Source of the DNA: Azospirillum doebereinerae
Lineage (GTDB): Bacteria > Pseudomonadota > Alphaproteobacteria > Azospirillales > Azospirillaceae
DNA length: 64,000 nucleotides
Assembly (NCBI RefSeq): GCF_003989665.1
Contig: NZ_RZIJ01000018.1
Coordinates: forward strand, 1 to 64,000
Direction of reading: 5' to 3'
Position numbers and translations under genes: made by a program
Notes under the pieces: generated by a model
Databases searched by the model: none
Seen by the model: only the letters and a program-made list of their open reading frames with translations
Told to the model about the DNA's origin: nothing
Shown: positions 39,502 to 49,404 of the stretch, in pieces
Layout of the letters: each line of letters starts with the position of its first letter
Position numbering within the stretch: position 1 is the stretch's first letter

Positions 39502-40268
39502 GCGCGCCGCCTCCTTTCCCGCAGGAGCGCGCCGCCGACCCCCGCCGCCAGCAGCAGCGCCGCCCCGCCGCCGGCCCAGCGCAAGGCGCCGACGACCAGC
39601 CCGTCGTAGCGTCCCCGGACCGGGTCGTAATGGGCGCAGAGCAGCAGCAGGCGGTCGGTCAGCGTGCCGACCCTGCCCTCCCCCGCCTCGACCAGGGCCA
39701 GACGGAGGTCGCGCGGCTCGAACCCGGCGCCGCCGATCCAGCGCGACACCCGGCCGTCCGGCGTCAGCACGAACAGGCCGGCGGGGTGGACGAACTGCCC
39801 CAGCGTCTCCTCCCAGCGGTAGGGAAACCCCACCGCCTGCGCCACGGCGGCCGGATCGCCGCCGGTCAGCGTGTGGACCGCCGCCGGGTCGAGGCCGCGC
39901 GTGGCGGCGGCCGCGCGGACGGGAGCGGTGTCGGCGTCCCGCTCCGCCGGATCGAGGCCGACGACCGCCACGCGGTACGCCGCGCCGCCGCGCAAGCCGG
40001 TGTCGGCCAGCGCCGCGAAGGCGCCGTCGAGCGTCACGCCGCACAGGTTGGGGCAGCGGTAGGCGGCCAGCGCCAGCACGACCGGCGGCCCGCCGAGCAG
40101 CGCCGACAGTTGGAGCGGGGCGCCGCCCTCCTGGAACCACGCCCCGGCCGGCACCCGCGCGTCCTGCGGCACTTCGACCGCGAAGTCGGCGGGGATGGGC
40201 GGGGCGGCATCCACCGATCCGGCCAGGGCGAGCAGAATGGGCAGGGCAAGACAAGGAGCCGCCCTCAT
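39498..40268 (-). CDS. SCO1/SenC-family copper chaperone
   Basis: 256 residues. A signal peptide (about 1-21), thioredoxin-like domain with copper-binding Cys72 and Cys76 (RCPNLC) and a His in QFVHPAGLFVL are present. A C-terminal helix (about 228-250) anchors it in the membrane, and DRLLLLCAHYDPVRGRY precedes that, a mark of the SCO proteins coded in ACIII clusters. It delivers Cu to the CuA site of the adjacent subunit II. Overlaps are 4 bases on both sides. Confidence 0.88.
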   Translation of the reverse strand: MRAAPCLALPILLALAGSVDAAPPIPADFAVEVPQDARVPAGAWFQEGGAPLQLSALLGGPPVVLALAAYRCPNLCGVTLDGAFAALADTGLRGGAAYRVAVVGLDPAERDADTAPVRAAAATRGLDPAAVHTLTGGDPAAVAQAVGFPYRWEETLGQFVHPAGLFVLTPDGRVSRWIGGAGFEPRDLRLALVEAGEGRVGTLTDRLLLLCAHYDPVRGRYDGLVVGALRWAGGGAALLLAAGVGGALLRERRRRA

Positions 40269-40630
40269 GGCCAGCCGTCCCGTGCCAGCAGGTCCATGGC
40301 GTCCTCGATGGGGATGCGGGCGAGGCCGGCCTTGCGGTCGACCCAGGCCAGCCGATGCAGCTCCGCGTCCTCCGCCGCGCGCAGGCGGGCGAGGTCGGCG
40401 GCCTCGTCGGTTTGCAGGCGGGGCTCCGGCGCCTCCAGCGTCTGCCGGGCCAGGGGGGAAGAGGCGGGACGGACGTCCCAGCGGTCCAACAGGCGGAGCG
40501 TCCCCCAGGACAGCAGCAGCACCGCCGCCACCACGCCCAGCAGAAGCGCGCCGATCCGCGCGATCCGTCCGGCGGGGACCTCCGCCGTCTCCGGCGCGGT
40601 ATCGTCAGGCGCGGTATCAGGCGCGGCCAT
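40265..40630 (-). CDS. Small single-helix membrane protein of the ACIII-caa3 cluster
   Basis: 121 residues. A hydrophilic, Glu/Ala/Pro-rich N-terminus, one helix (about 24-46, IGALLLGVVAAVLLLSWGTL) and a helical periplasmic or cytoplasmic tail with TDEAADLARLRAAEDAELHR. No family is recognised. It overlaps actF by 14 bases and the SCO gene by 4, so it is translationally coupled. Possible assembly factor or additional ACIII subunit; that is inference from position only. Confidence 0.65.
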   Translation of the reverse strand: MAAPDTAPDDTAPETAEVPAGRIARIGALLLGVVAAVLLLSWGTLRLLDRWDVRPASSPLARQTLEAPEPRLQTDEAADLARLRAAEDAELHRLAWVDRKAGLARIPIEDAMDLLARDGWP

Positions 40631-41630
40631 GACGCACCACCCTCCCCGGCACCGGGCCGCCCAGAACCATCCAGCCCAGCCCGAACGTGAACACGAACGC
40701 CAGCGGAAGCGCCGCCTTCCACATCTCCTGGAACGCCGGCAGCACCAGCCACGCGGTGTCGAGGGCGTGACCGGCCAGGATCAGTCCGGCCAGCGCGACC
40801 AGGGGCCGGCGCGCCGAGCGGACCGGCGGAAACAGCAGCGCCAGGAAGGGCAGCGCCGCCTGCGCCGCCACCGCACCAACGAGAAGCCAGAGCCACGGCC
40901 CCTCGCCGCGCAGGAGGTACCAGCCCGCGAGCGCCGGCCGATTCCCCGACCACGCCACCAGATACTGCATGAAGGCGAGGTAGGCCCACACCATCGCCAG
41001 GGCCAGCAGCAACGCCCCCAGCGCTCCCCGCGACCGCTCCGGAGCGTCCGGCGACGCCCGCAAGGCGGGAGGCAGCGCCGCCGCGCAGGCCGCCAGCAGG
41101 CCGCCACTCAGCAGCAGCAGACCGTAGGCGGCGGAGACGAATCCCGGCTCCAGCGACATCATCCAGTCGATGGCGGCCACCGTGGCGGAGAGGGCGAGCA
41201 GGATCAGCGCGAAGGCCACGGCGCCCCGGTTCCGGGGCCGCCCCACCGTGGCGAAACGCCCCAGCCCGGCCCACGCTCCCCACACCAGCACCGCCCGAGC
41301 CACGAACCAACCGGGCGCCAGCCAGCCGGACGGGCCGCCGCCCCGGACCCAGGGATAGAGCAGGGCCATGCCCGCCAGCACCGGCAGGAAGCCGAGCGCC
41401 AACCAGGGAAGAAGCCGCGTCAGCCGGGACAGGGCGTCGCGGAAGGCGGCGTTCCACCCGGTGGCGAACAGGCCGTCGATCAGCAGCAGGGCCAGCGCGC
41501 CGACCGCCGGCCAGACCCAGACCATCAGCGCCGCCAGCCACGCCGCCAGCGCCGCGCGCGGAGCCAGCAGGGCGCCGGCCAAGGCCGCCACCAGCAGCAG
41601 GGCCGGGCCGGTCCACCGCGCGGCGGTCAT
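40617..41630 (-). CDS. actF: Alternative Complex III subunit ActF
   Basis: 337 residues, about ten membrane helices, of the NrfD-like/PsrC-type family (ActC paralogue, second membrane subunit). VWPAVGALALLLIDGLFATG, IDWMMSLEPGFVSAAYGLLL and WAYLAFMQYLVAWSGNRPAL are typical. The SLEP and QYLVxWSGN boxes are ActF signatures. It forms the quinol-interacting membrane part with ActC. It overlaps actE (4 bases). Confidence 0.85.
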   Translation of the reverse strand: MTAARWTGPALLLVAALAGALLAPRAALAAWLAALMVWVWPAVGALALLLIDGLFATGWNAAFRDALSRLTRLLPWLALGFLPVLAGMALLYPWVRGGGPSGWLAPGWFVARAVLVWGAWAGLGRFATVGRPRNRGAVAFALILLALSATVAAIDWMMSLEPGFVSAAYGLLLLSGGLLAACAAALPPALRASPDAPERSRGALGALLLALAMVWAYLAFMQYLVAWSGNRPALAGWYLLRGEGPWLWLLVGAVAAQAALPFLALLFPPVRSARRPLVALAGLILAGHALDTAWLVLPAFQEMWKAALPLAFVFTFGLGWMVLGGPVPGRVVRHGRA

Positions 41631-42154
41631 GGCACCGCCTCCAGCCGGGCGCGCGGGGCGTCGGGCAGCCGGGCCACGGCGACGCTCCGGCTGGTCTGCA
41701 AGGCGCGGATGTAGGCCAGGATGGCCCAGCGGTCGGCGGCGGCCACCCGGTCGCCGTAGCCGTACATGGCGCCGTAGCCGTCGGCGATGACGTCGAGGAA
41801 ATGCCGGTCCGGCGCCGCGCGCAGCCGCTCGTCGAAGTAGCTGGGCGGGCTGGGGAAGCCGCGCTGGACGATCATCCCCCGGCCGGCCCCATCGGTGCCG
41901 TGGCAGGGAGAGCAGTAGATGTCGAAGCGCTCGCGCCCGCGCGCCAGCAGGGCCGCGCTCATCGGCGGCCGCGTGGCGAGGACGGCGCGTTCCGGCGCCT
42001 CGTCGCGGGCGACGCTGTGCTCGGGCGGCGGCTGCATGGCGCGCTCGTCCGGGAAGCCGGGGGCCGCGTCGTAGGGGCGGTGGTTGGGCTGCTCGACCAT
42101 GCGCTGGTCGCAGGCGCCGAGCAGCAGCGCCAGGAGAAGGAACGGAGCCCTCAT
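41627..42154 (-). CDS. actE: Alternative Complex III subunit ActE (monoheme cytochrome c lipoprotein)
   Basis: 175 residues. Lipoprotein signal with lipobox LLLGAC (about 10-15), then QPNHRPYDAAPGFPDERAMQ and a single heme motif CSPCHG; YGYGDRVAAADRWAILAYIR follows the distal Met region. ActE passes electrons from ActA to the oxidase. The start overlaps the actD stop. Confidence 0.9.
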   Translation of the reverse strand: MRAPFLLLALLLGACDQRMVEQPNHRPYDAAPGFPDERAMQPPPEHSVARDEAPERAVLATRPPMSAALLARGRERFDIYCSPCHGTDGAGRGMIVQRGFPSPPSYFDERLRAAPDRHFLDVIADGYGAMYGYGDRVAAADRWAILAYIRALQTSRSVAVARLPDAPRARLEAVP

Positions 42155-42687
42155 GCCGCCGGCACCTCGCTCACCCGCGCGGCCCCGCAGCCGGCCAGGA
42201 AGGCGGCGCAGCCCTCCGGATCGAACAGCGGGTCGGCCGCCTCGATGCACAAGAAGAAGCAGTCCACCTGGGCCAGGGCGAAGCGCGGCACCTCGAACAC
42301 CGGGTGGTGCAGGCGCGGCAGCCCGTTCAGCGCCAGCATGCCGAGGGCGGCGGACAGGCAGGCGCCGAGTACCGACAGCTCGAAGGCGGGCAGCGCGAAG
42401 GCCGGCCACGCCGCCAGCGCCCGCCCGCCGATGTCGAGCCGGTAGCTTTCCACGTTGGCGTACCACTCCATGAACAGCCCGCCCCCGCCGCCGAGGGCGC
42501 CGCCCGCCAGCGCCAGCCACGCGACCGGGGCCGTGCGGGCACCGACCGCCTCCCCCAGCCCGTCGATGGGCATCGGGCTGTAGGCGTCGAAGCGGCGGTA
42601 GCCGGCGGCGCGCGCCCGGCGCGCGGCGGCCAGCAGGGCGTCGGCGTCGTCGAACTCCGCCATCAGGCCGTACAGGGTGTCGGTCAT
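42151..42687 (-). CDS. actD: Alternative Complex III subunit ActD (DUF3341)
   Basis: 178 residues, two membrane helices (about 56-76, 95-120). Markers: LYGLMAEFDDADALLAAARR, RFDAYSPMPIDGLGEAVGAR and HPVFEVPRFALAQVDCFFLC, typical of DUF3341. It is a non-redox accessory subunit of ACIII. Overlaps actC and actE by 4 bases. Confidence 0.9.
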   Translation of the reverse strand: MTDTLYGLMAEFDDADALLAAARRARAAGYRRFDAYSPMPIDGLGEAVGARTAPVAWLALAGGALGGGGGLFMEWYANVESYRLDIGGRALAAWPAFALPAFELSVLGACLSAALGMLALNGLPRLHHPVFEVPRFALAQVDCFFLCIEAADPLFDPEGCAAFLAGCGAARVSEVPAA

Positions 42688-44093
42688 GCCGGCGGCGCTC
42701 CCCGGTCGGCGGCTCCGGCGTCGGCGGTCCGGTCGGCGGCGGTCCGGTCCTCGCGCAGCACCTCCTTGACCTCGGCGATGGGGATCGCCGGGAAGAAGCG
42801 GACGAACAGGCAGAAGGCGAACAGGAAGAAGCCGATCAGCCCGGCGAACAGCGTCCATTCCCAGACGCTGGGGGTGTATTCGCCCCAGGCGCTCGGCAGG
42901 TCGCTCTTGGACAGCGTGCCGGTCACCAGCATGAAGCGCTCGAACCACATGCCGACGACCACCGACGCCGCGACCGTCGCCAGCAGCGGCATCGACGCCC
43001 GCGCGCGCGGCCACCACAGCAGTTGCAGCGGCAGGAAGTTCAGCAACACCGCCGCCCAATAGCTGACCCGGTAATCGCCGGACAGCCGGTCGAGCAAGGT
43101 CCCGACCTCGAAGGGATCGCCGCCGTACCACGCCGAGAAGGCGTCCATCAGATAGCCGTAGCCGGTCATCAGCCCGGTGGCGAGCAGCCATTGCCCCAGC
43201 AGATCCATGTGGCGCGCCGTCACCAGATCGCCGAAGCCGAAGGCGGCGCGCAGGACGATGGCCAGCAGGATGACCACGGCGAAGCCGGAGAACACCGCGC
43301 CCAGCACGAAATAGGGCGGGAAGATCGTGTTGTTCCAGCCCGCCACCGGCCCGCCGGCGAACAGCATCGCCACGCCCGAATGCACCGACACCACCAGCGG
43401 CACGGCGATGGCCGCCAGCAGGACATAGGCCCGGCGCCAGCGCGCCCAATGCACCGCCGACCCGCGCCAGCCCAGCGCCAGCAGCCCGTAGAAGACCCGC
43501 CGGCCGGGTCCCCGGGTGGTGTCGCGCAGCGCCGCCATGTCGGGGATCATGCCGACGTACCAGAACACCAGCGACACCGTCAGATAGGTGGAGAAGGCGA
43601 ACATGTCCCATTCCAGCGGGCTGCGGAACTGGGGCCAAAGATGCATCACGTTGGGATAGGGAAAGACCCAGTAGAAGTAGAAGGGACGCCCCAGATGCAG
43701 CAGCGGGTACAGGGCGGCGCAGCTCGCGGCGAACAGGGTCATCGCCTCGGCGAAGCGGTTCAGCGAGTTGCGCCAGGGCTGCCCGGTCACCAGCAGCACC
43801 GCCGAGATGAAGGTCCCGGCGTGGCCGATGCCGATCCACCAGACCGTGTTGACGATGGCGAGGCCCCAGTTGACCGGGATGTTGATACCCCAGATGCCGA
43901 CCCCCTGATAAAACAGCCAGAACACCGACACCGCCAGCAGCGCCACCCCCGCCCCGCCGACCGCCAGCAGGGCGAGCCACGCGCGCGGCATTGGCGGGCG
44001 GCGGATCGGGGCCGTGATCTCCGCCGTCACCGAGCGGTCGGTCAGGCCGGGCGGCAAGGTGCGGTGCGGGGTCGAGGGCGTGTCGGCGCTCAT
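42684..44093 (-). CDS. actC: Alternative Complex III subunit ActC (NrfD-like membrane subunit)
   Basis: 469 residues, about ten membrane helices. Characteristic segments include WGINIPVNWGLAIVNTVWWI, GIGHAGTFISAVLL and RFFPAIPIAEVKEV near the end. It binds quinol and is thought to couple oxidation to proton movement. The N-terminal 35 residues are hydrophilic. It starts 4 bp after the actB stop. The C-terminal tail (about 30 residues) is charged. Confidence 0.92.
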   Translation of the reverse strand: MSADTPSTPHRTLPPGLTDRSVTAEITAPIRRPPMPRAWLALLAVGGAGVALLAVSVFWLFYQGVGIWGINIPVNWGLAIVNTVWWIGIGHAGTFISAVLLVTGQPWRNSLNRFAEAMTLFAASCAALYPLLHLGRPFYFYWVFPYPNVMHLWPQFRSPLEWDMFAFSTYLTVSLVFWYVGMIPDMAALRDTTRGPGRRVFYGLLALGWRGSAVHWARWRRAYVLLAAIAVPLVVSVHSGVAMLFAGGPVAGWNNTIFPPYFVLGAVFSGFAVVILLAIVLRAAFGFGDLVTARHMDLLGQWLLATGLMTGYGYLMDAFSAWYGGDPFEVGTLLDRLSGDYRVSYWAAVLLNFLPLQLLWWPRARASMPLLATVAASVVVGMWFERFMLVTGTLSKSDLPSAWGEYTPSVWEWTLFAGLIGFFLFAFCLFVRFFPAIPIAEVKEVLREDRTAADRTADAGAADRGAPPA

Positions 44094-44097
44094 CGCC

Positions 44098-47025
44098 TCA
44101 GCCCTCCCCGGCGCCGGGCCGGCGCTTGGCGAGGTAGGTGGTGCGCGGGCGGGTGCCGACCTCCTCCAGCAGGGCGTAGGCGCGGGGATCGCGGCGGGCC
44201 TGCGCGACGGCGCTGGCCGGGTCGTTCTTGTCGCCGAAGGCGATGGCCTGGGTCGGGCAGGCGGCCTGACAGGCCGTGGTCACGGCGAGAGCGGCCGGAT
44301 CCCGCCCGTCGCGCTTGGCGTCCTGGCGGGCGCGGGCGATGCGCTGGATGCAGTAGTTGCACTTCTCCATCACGCCACGGGCGCGCACCGTGACCTCCGG
44401 GTTGTACTGCGCGGCGGTCAGCGGATCGCGCGGCTTGGCGTATTCGAAGAAATTGAAGCGCCGCACCTTGTAGGGGCAGTAGCTGGAGCAGGTCCGCGTG
44501 CCGATGCAGCGGTTGTAGACCTGTTCGTTGATGCCGTCGGGGCTGTGGACGGTGGCGTTGACCGGGCAGCCGATTTCGCAGGGCGCCTTCTCGCACTGCA
44601 TGCAGGGGACCGGCAGGGCATGGATGGCCGGGTCCTCCGCCGGCCCCTCGTAGTAGGAATCGACGCGCAGCCAGTGCATGACCCGGCCCATCTCGGCCTG
44701 TTCGCGCCCGACCGGCGGCGTGTTGTTCTCGGCCTGGCAGGCGGTGACGCAGGCGTTGCAGCCGATGCACAAATCGGTGTCGATGGCCATCGCCCAGGCG
44801 TTGGCGGGGGCGATGCCGGGGGACGGCCTGTCGGGGTGCAGGCTCGGCGGGGCCTCGTCGATGGGCGGGAGCGCGGGGCGGTCCGGCGTGACGAAGCGGA
44901 TCGGCTCCGCCTCGCCCATCCCGTGGTGGCGCTGGGTGGTGACGATGGCGGAGCGCCCGCCGGTGCGGGTCAGCGTGGCCCCGGTCCGCGTCCAGAGGGA
45001 GGGGGCTTTGCGCAACGGCCCCACATCCACCCCAACCCCGTCGCCGACCCGCCCGGCGCGGCGGCGCCCGTGACCGAGCGTCAGCGCGACGCTGTCCGCC
45101 GCCTGTCCGGGCTGCACCAGGACCGGCAGGCGCAGGCGGCGTTCGCCCACGGCCAGTTCCACCTCGTCGCCGTCGGCCAGCCCCTGGGCGCGGGCCAGCG
45201 CCGGGGCGATGGCGGCGTGGTTGCCCCAGACGGTCTTGGCGACGGGGGTGGGAAGTTCCTGGAGCCACGCGCAGTTCGCCGCCGCCCCGGCGCGCAGGTT
45301 GGGGTCGGGCCGGATCGTCACCTCCAGGGCGGAGGTCTCCGCCACCGGCGGCGGCAAGGCGGTGTCGAGTGGCGTCGACGCGACCTCCGCCTCGGCGGTG
45401 CCGGCGATGAAGCCACGGTCCAGCGCCTCCCGCCACGCCGCGTCGTCCAGCCCGTCCCAGGTCGCGCGGACGAGGGCGAAGGGGTCGGCGAAGGGGTCGG
45501 CGGACGGCTCGCCGGTCAGCAGGGCCAGCACCGCGTGGACGGACTTTCCGCCAAAGAGCGGACGGATGGCCGGCTGGACGACACTGGCGGTGCCGTCGAC
45601 GGCGCGGCCGTCGCTCCAGCTTTCCAACGGGTGGGCGAGCGGGGCGTGCCAATGGCAGAGCGTCGCCGTCTCGTCGGCGTGCGAGCCCGCGTGCAGGCGG
45701 AACGGCACCCGCTCCAGCGCGGCGGCGAAGGTCCCGGCCTCGGGCGCGTCGTAGGCCGGGTTGGTGTCGAGCAGGATCAGGCCGCCGACCACGCCGCGCT
45801 CCATGTCCGCGACCAGATCGGCCAAGGACTCGCCCCGTGCCAGGATCGGGGCGGTGTGAATGATGGCGCCGGTCCCCAGCGCGTGGTTGATGCGGTGGGC
45901 CAAGGCCTGCGTCGCGACCGGCAGGAACGGCCCGGCCGTGACCAGCCCGCGCGGTCCGGCGGTGCGCAAGCCTTCGGCGGCGGCGTGCACCCACTCCCGT
46001 TCGGCCTCGCCCAGCACCGCGTCGCCCTCCACCCCCGCCACGCCCAGCGCGCGGCCCAGCGCCCAGGCCAGCAGCGGGACGCGCGCGGAGGCGACCGCCA
46101 GCCGCCGGTCCGCCTGGGCGCCCGTCATGGTCGGCGCGCTTTCCGCGATGAGCAGGCGTTGCCTCCCCTCGCCGCCCCGGCGCCGGGCCGCCCAGCCACC
46201 GGCGTCGCGAAGCTGCGCCGGGCCGGGTCCGAGCCAATCGTCCTCCAGGCTGACCACCAGACCGGCCCGCTCCACCCGGCGGTGGACCGTGAGCGGACGG
46301 CCGAAGGCCAGCACCGATGCGGCCTCGACCCCGTCGCTCCCCAGCGGGTCGTGGCTGTGCCAGCGCAAGCCCGGAAACTTTGCGCGCAGCCCCGCGATCT
46401 GACGCCGGAGGGTGGGCGAGGACAGCGGGCCGGTCAGCAGCCGCACCCCGCGCCCGCCATCGGCGGCCCAGGAGGCGCAGCGTTCCTCCACCGCGCGGAC
46501 CAGCGCATCCCAGCCGGCCGGGCGGTCGCGGTAGCGCGGCGTCGGGGAGCGGTCGGGGTCGTAGAGTTGCAGCACCGCCGCCTGGGTGATCGGGTCGAGC
46601 GCCGCCGGGTTGGCCATGCCCCGCCACAGCGGGTGGTCGGGGTTGCCGTCCAGGCGGGTCGGCCGCCCCTCCTGCGTCTGCGCCAGCACCGGCTGGACGT
46701 GGCCCTCGAAGGGGATGGCGGTGGCGTAGAATCGCGGGCGTCCCGGCACGGCGCCATCGGGCTGGACGACGTAGGGCACCGCCTCCTCCGGGCCGCAGCC
46801 GCCCAGCCCGGCGAGCAGCACCGACGCCGCCATCGCCCGCAGCACCCCGCGCCGTCCGGTCTCCGGCAGGGCGAAGCCGGGAAACTCCGCCGCCAGATAG
46901 CGCTGGAAGGGCGCGCTGTCGGCGGCCTCCTCCAGCACGCGCCAGAAGCGCCGTCCGTCGGCTTGGCCGAGACGCTCGGACAGGGCGGCGAGGTCGGGCG
47001 GCAGGGAGGGGGAACGGGACGTCAT
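44098..47025 (-). CDS. actB: Alternative Complex III subunit ActB (molybdopterin-type fold plus ferredoxin domain)
   Basis: 975 residues from ATG 47025. The N-terminus has a Tat-like signal with [20 protein letters not shown] and a cysteine (GGCG). The large domain resembles molybdopterin oxidoreductases but in ActB carries no cofactor. The C-terminal ferredoxin region holds four cysteine clusters, e.g. [50 protein letters not shown] with CQAACP. It links quinol oxidation to the hemes of ActA. A 12-bp tandem duplication near 45480 repeats ADPF. It overlaps actA by 4 bases. Confidence 0.92.
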   Translation of the reverse strand: MTSRSPSLPPDLAALSERLGQADGRRFWRVLEEAADSAPFQRYLAAEFPGFALPETGRRGVLRAMAASVLLAGLGGCGPEEAVPYVVQPDGAVPGRPRFYATAIPFEGHVQPVLAQTQEGRPTRLDGNPDHPLWRGMANPAALDPITQAAVLQLYDPDRSPTPRYRDRPAGWDALVRAVEERCASWAADGGRGVRLLTGPLSSPTLRRQIAGLRAKFPGLRWHSHDPLGSDGVEAASVLAFGRPLTVHRRVERAGLVVSLEDDWLGPGPAQLRDAGGWAARRRGGEGRQRLLIAESAPTMTGAQADRRLAVASARVPLLAWALGRALGVAGVEGDAVLGEAEREWVHAAAEGLRTAGPRGLVTAGPFLPVATQALAHRINHALGTGAIIHTAPILARGESLADLVADMERGVVGGLILLDTNPAYDAPEAGTFAAALERVPFRLHAGSHADETATLCHWHAPLAHPLESWSDGRAVDGTASVVQPAIRPLFGGKSVHAVLALLTGEPSADPFADPFALVRATWDGLDDAAWREALDRGFIAGTAEAEVASTPLDTALPPPVAETSALEVTIRPDPNLRAGAAANCAWLQELPTPVAKTVWGNHAAIAPALARAQGLADGDEVELAVGERRLRLPVLVQPGQAADSVALTLGHGRRRAGRVGDGVGVDVGPLRKAPSLWTRTGATLTRTGGRSAIVTTQRHHGMGEAEPIRFVTPDRPALPPIDEAPPSLHPDRPSPGIAPANAWAMAIDTDLCIGCNACVTACQAENNTPPVGREQAEMGRVMHWLRVDSYYEGPAEDPAIHALPVPCMQCEKAPCEIGCPVNATVHSPDGINEQVYNRCIGTRTCSSYCPYKVRRFNFFEYAKPRDPLTAAQYNPEVTVRARGVMEKCNYCIQRIARARQDAKRDGRDPAALAVTTACQAACPTQAIAFGDKNDPASAVAQARRDPRAYALLEEVGTRPRTTYLAKRRPGAGEG

Positions 47026-47681
47026 CGGTGGCACAGCCCGCAGTCGTCGAGGCGTTCGGGGTGGATTCCCAGCGTCCGCATGCGCGCCTCCCCGCGCGCC
47101 CGCTGATCGGGCGGCGGCGTCCAGTCCATGGCGAACACGTCGGAACGGTCGCGCAGCGCCGGGGCCGGGTCGCGGTGGCAGTCCAGGCACCAGCCCATGG
47201 TCAGGCTGTGCGCCTTCTCGACCAGCGGCATGCGGTCCACCGCCCCGTGGCAGGTCGAGCAGCCGACACCGCGCGCGACATGGACCGAATGGTTGAAATA
47301 GACGAAGTCCGGCAGGTCGTTGACCCGCCGCCAGCGCAGCGCCCTGCCCTCGGCCAGGCTGCGCCGCACCGGCTCCAGCATGGCGGCGCCGGTCCAGATC
47401 TGGGAATGGCAGGTCATGCAGGTGTGGGTGGGCGGAAAGCCGGCGCTGGCCGCCGTCTCGACGCTCGTGTGGCAATAACGGCAATCCAGGCCGAGGCCGC
47501 CGACATGGTGCCGGTGGCTGAACGGCACCGGCTGGGCGACGGACGGCATGCCCAGCCCGGTGACCCAATCGGAGTTCATGAGCTCCCCGGCCCCCAGGAA
47601 CAGCCCGAGAATCCCCAGCGCCATCAGGACCAGGAACAGCCTCAGCCGAAGATCGGCGGCGGGTGAGAACAGTTGGGCCAT
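47022..47681 (-). CDS. actA: Alternative Complex III subunit ActA (pentaheme cytochrome c)
   Basis: 219 residues from ATG 47681. One N-terminal membrane helix (about 14-35) and five CxxCH heme sites: CRYCH, CMTCH, CSTCH, CLDCH and CGLCH. The segment QPVPFSHRHHVGGLGLDCRY is a strong ActA mark. ActA takes electrons from ActB iron-sulfur clusters and feeds ActE. It is the first gene of the act-caa3 cluster; the 109 bp upstream of it separates it from emrB-like permease on the same strand and contains a GC-rich inverted pair but no clear promoter. Confidence 0.93.
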   Translation of the reverse strand: MAQLFSPAADLRLRLFLVLMALGILGLFLGAGELMNSDWVTGLGMPSVAQPVPFSHRHHVGGLGLDCRYCHTSVETAASAGFPPTHTCMTCHSQIWTGAAMLEPVRRSLAEGRALRWRRVNDLPDFVYFNHSVHVARGVGCSTCHGAVDRMPLVEKAHSLTMGWCLDCHRDPAPALRDRSDVFAMDWTPPPDQRARGEARMRTLGIHPERLDDCGLCHR

Positions 47682-47790
47682 GCCGGCTGGTTCCCGGTCT
47701 CTCGTGGCGGCCGCGCCGACCGCCCCTCCCAAACGCCGCGGGGCGGGGGAAGGTTCCACGGCCAAGCCCCCGCTTTTTCGGTACGGGCGC

Positions 47791-49404
47791 CTATTTGAGT
47801 TTCACCCTCCTCAGGATCAGCGCCAGCGGCACCGCCGAGGCCGAGATCAGCATCAGCGCGAAGAACACGTCGATGTAGGCCCAATAGGCGGTCTGCGCCT
47901 GGATCTGCTGCCCGACATAGCCGATGGCCCGCCCCTGCGCCGCCACGGCGCCGCCGCCGGCCCCGGCGAAGTGGGTGGTGGCCTGCTCCATCAGGCGCTG
48001 AAAGCCGGGGTTGGAGGGAACGACGTGCTCGACCAGCCGGCTCTGATGGAACTGCTCGCGATAGGCCAGGACGTTCTGCGCGACCGACACGCCGATGGAG
48101 CCGCCGACGTTGCGCGCCACGTTGATGAGGGCGGAGGCCTGGTCGGTCTTCTCGCGCGGAATGCCGTCGTAGGACGCGGTGGTGATGGGAATGAAGATCA
48201 GCGGCAGCCCGAAACCGATGTAGATGCGCGACCACGCGAAGAACCAGAAGGTGGAGTCGCCGTACAGGTTGGTCAGGTCGTACATGGCCATCGCCACGAT
48301 GGCCGCCCCGGCGGCGATCAGGTATTTCGGCTGGACGAGGCTCGACAGCCGGCCGACCACCAGCATCATGCCCATCGTCACCACGCCCCCCGGCGACAGT
48401 GCCAGCCCGGCCCAGGTGGCGGTGTAGCCGTAATAGCGCTGGAGCAGTTCGGGAAGGAACTGGGTTGTCGCGATCAGGATGGCGCCGGTCGCCATCATCA
48501 CCACGAAGCAGGAGCCGAACTGCCGCGTCGCCACCATGCGGAGGTCGAGGATCGGGTTCTCGCGCGTCAGTTCCCACGGGATCATCAGGCAGAAGGCCAA
48601 CACGCAGAGCGCCGCGAACAGGATGATGAAGCCCGAGCCGAACCAGTCCTCGGTCTGGCCGCGATCCAGCACCACCTCCAGCGAGCCGAGGAAGGTCGCC
48701 ACCAGCAGGAACCCCACCAGATCCAGCCGGACGCCCCGGCGCTTCAGCGCCGCGCGCTCCTCGACCGCCGATTTCGGCTCCTGCACCAGCAGGGCGACCA
48801 GCGCGAAGGCGAGCACCCCGACCGGGCCGTTGATCAGGAAGCACCAGTGCCAGGACACGTTGTCGGACAGCCAGCCGCCCAGCGTCGGACCGACCACCGG
48901 CGCCACCACCACCGCGATGCCGAAGATGGCGAAAGCCTGCCCGCGCTTCTGGGGCGGAAAGGAATCGGCCAGGATCGACTGGGAGACCGGCACCATCCCG
49001 CCGCCGGCGAAGCCCTGGAGCACCCGGAAGAACAGCAGCGATTGCAGGTTCCAGGCGAAACCGCACATCAGCGAGCTGACGGTGAACAGCCCCAGGCAGG
49101 CGAGGTAGAAGCGCTTGCGCCCATAGCGCTTGGCGATGAAGCTGCTGGCGGTCAGCACGATGGCGTTGGCGACGAGGTAGGAGGTCACCACCCAGGACGC
49201 CTCGTCGGCGCTGACCGCCAGGGTGCCGGAGATGTAGCGCAGGGCGACGTTGGCGATGGTGGTGTCCAGCACCTCCATGAAGGTGGCGATCGACACCACG
49301 ATGGCGATCAGCCACGGGTTGCGCCCCCCGGCGGCGCTCTGGGCCGGGTCGAACCCGCCCCGTGCCCCGCCCCCTGCCCCGGCCGCTTCCGCCGCCGCGC
49401 TCAT
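47791..49404 (-). CDS. DHA2-family MFS multidrug transporter (EmrB type)
   Basis: 537 residues, 14 membrane helices. Motif A-like GRKRFYLACLGLFTVSSLMC, motif C region APVVGPTLGGWLSDNVSWHW, and the helix-1 D1 motif EVLDTTIANVALRYISG mark the family. It exports toxic compounds across the inner membrane together with the adjacent HlyD-type adaptor, and needs an outer-membrane channel encoded elsewhere. The start overlaps the adaptor stop (ATGA). Confidence 0.92.
   Translation of the reverse strand: MSAAAEAAGAGGGARGGFDPAQSAAGGRNPWLIAIVVSIATFMEVLDTTIANVALRYISGTLAVSADEASWVVTSYLVANAIVLTASSFIAKRYGRKRFYLACLGLFTVSSLMCGFAWNLQSLLFFRVLQGFAGGGMVPVSQSILADSFPPQKRGQAFAIFGIAVVVAPVVGPTLGGWLSDNVSWHWCFLINGPVGVLAFALVALLVQEPKSAVEERAALKRRGVRLDLVGFLLVATFLGSLEVVLDRGQTEDWFGSGFIILFAALCVLAFCLMIPWELTRENPILDLRMVATRQFGSCFVVMMATGAILIATTQFLPELLQRYYGYTATWAGLALSPGGVVTMGMMLVVGRLSSLVQPKYLIAAGAAIVAMAMYDLTNLYGDSTFWFFAWSRIYIGFGLPLIFIPITTASYDGIPREKTDQASALINVARNVGGSIGVSVAQNVLAYREQFHQSRLVEHVVPSNPGFQRLMEQATTHFAGAGGGAVAAQGRAIGYVGQQIQAQTAYWAYIDVFFALMLISASAVPLALILRRVKLK

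Noticed and set aside
44014-47106. Long open frame of about 1030 codons antisense to actB
   Set aside because: High-GC shadow: composition is dominated by Gly/Arg/Ala/Asp without any domain, while the opposite strand encodes a full ActB with cysteine clusters.
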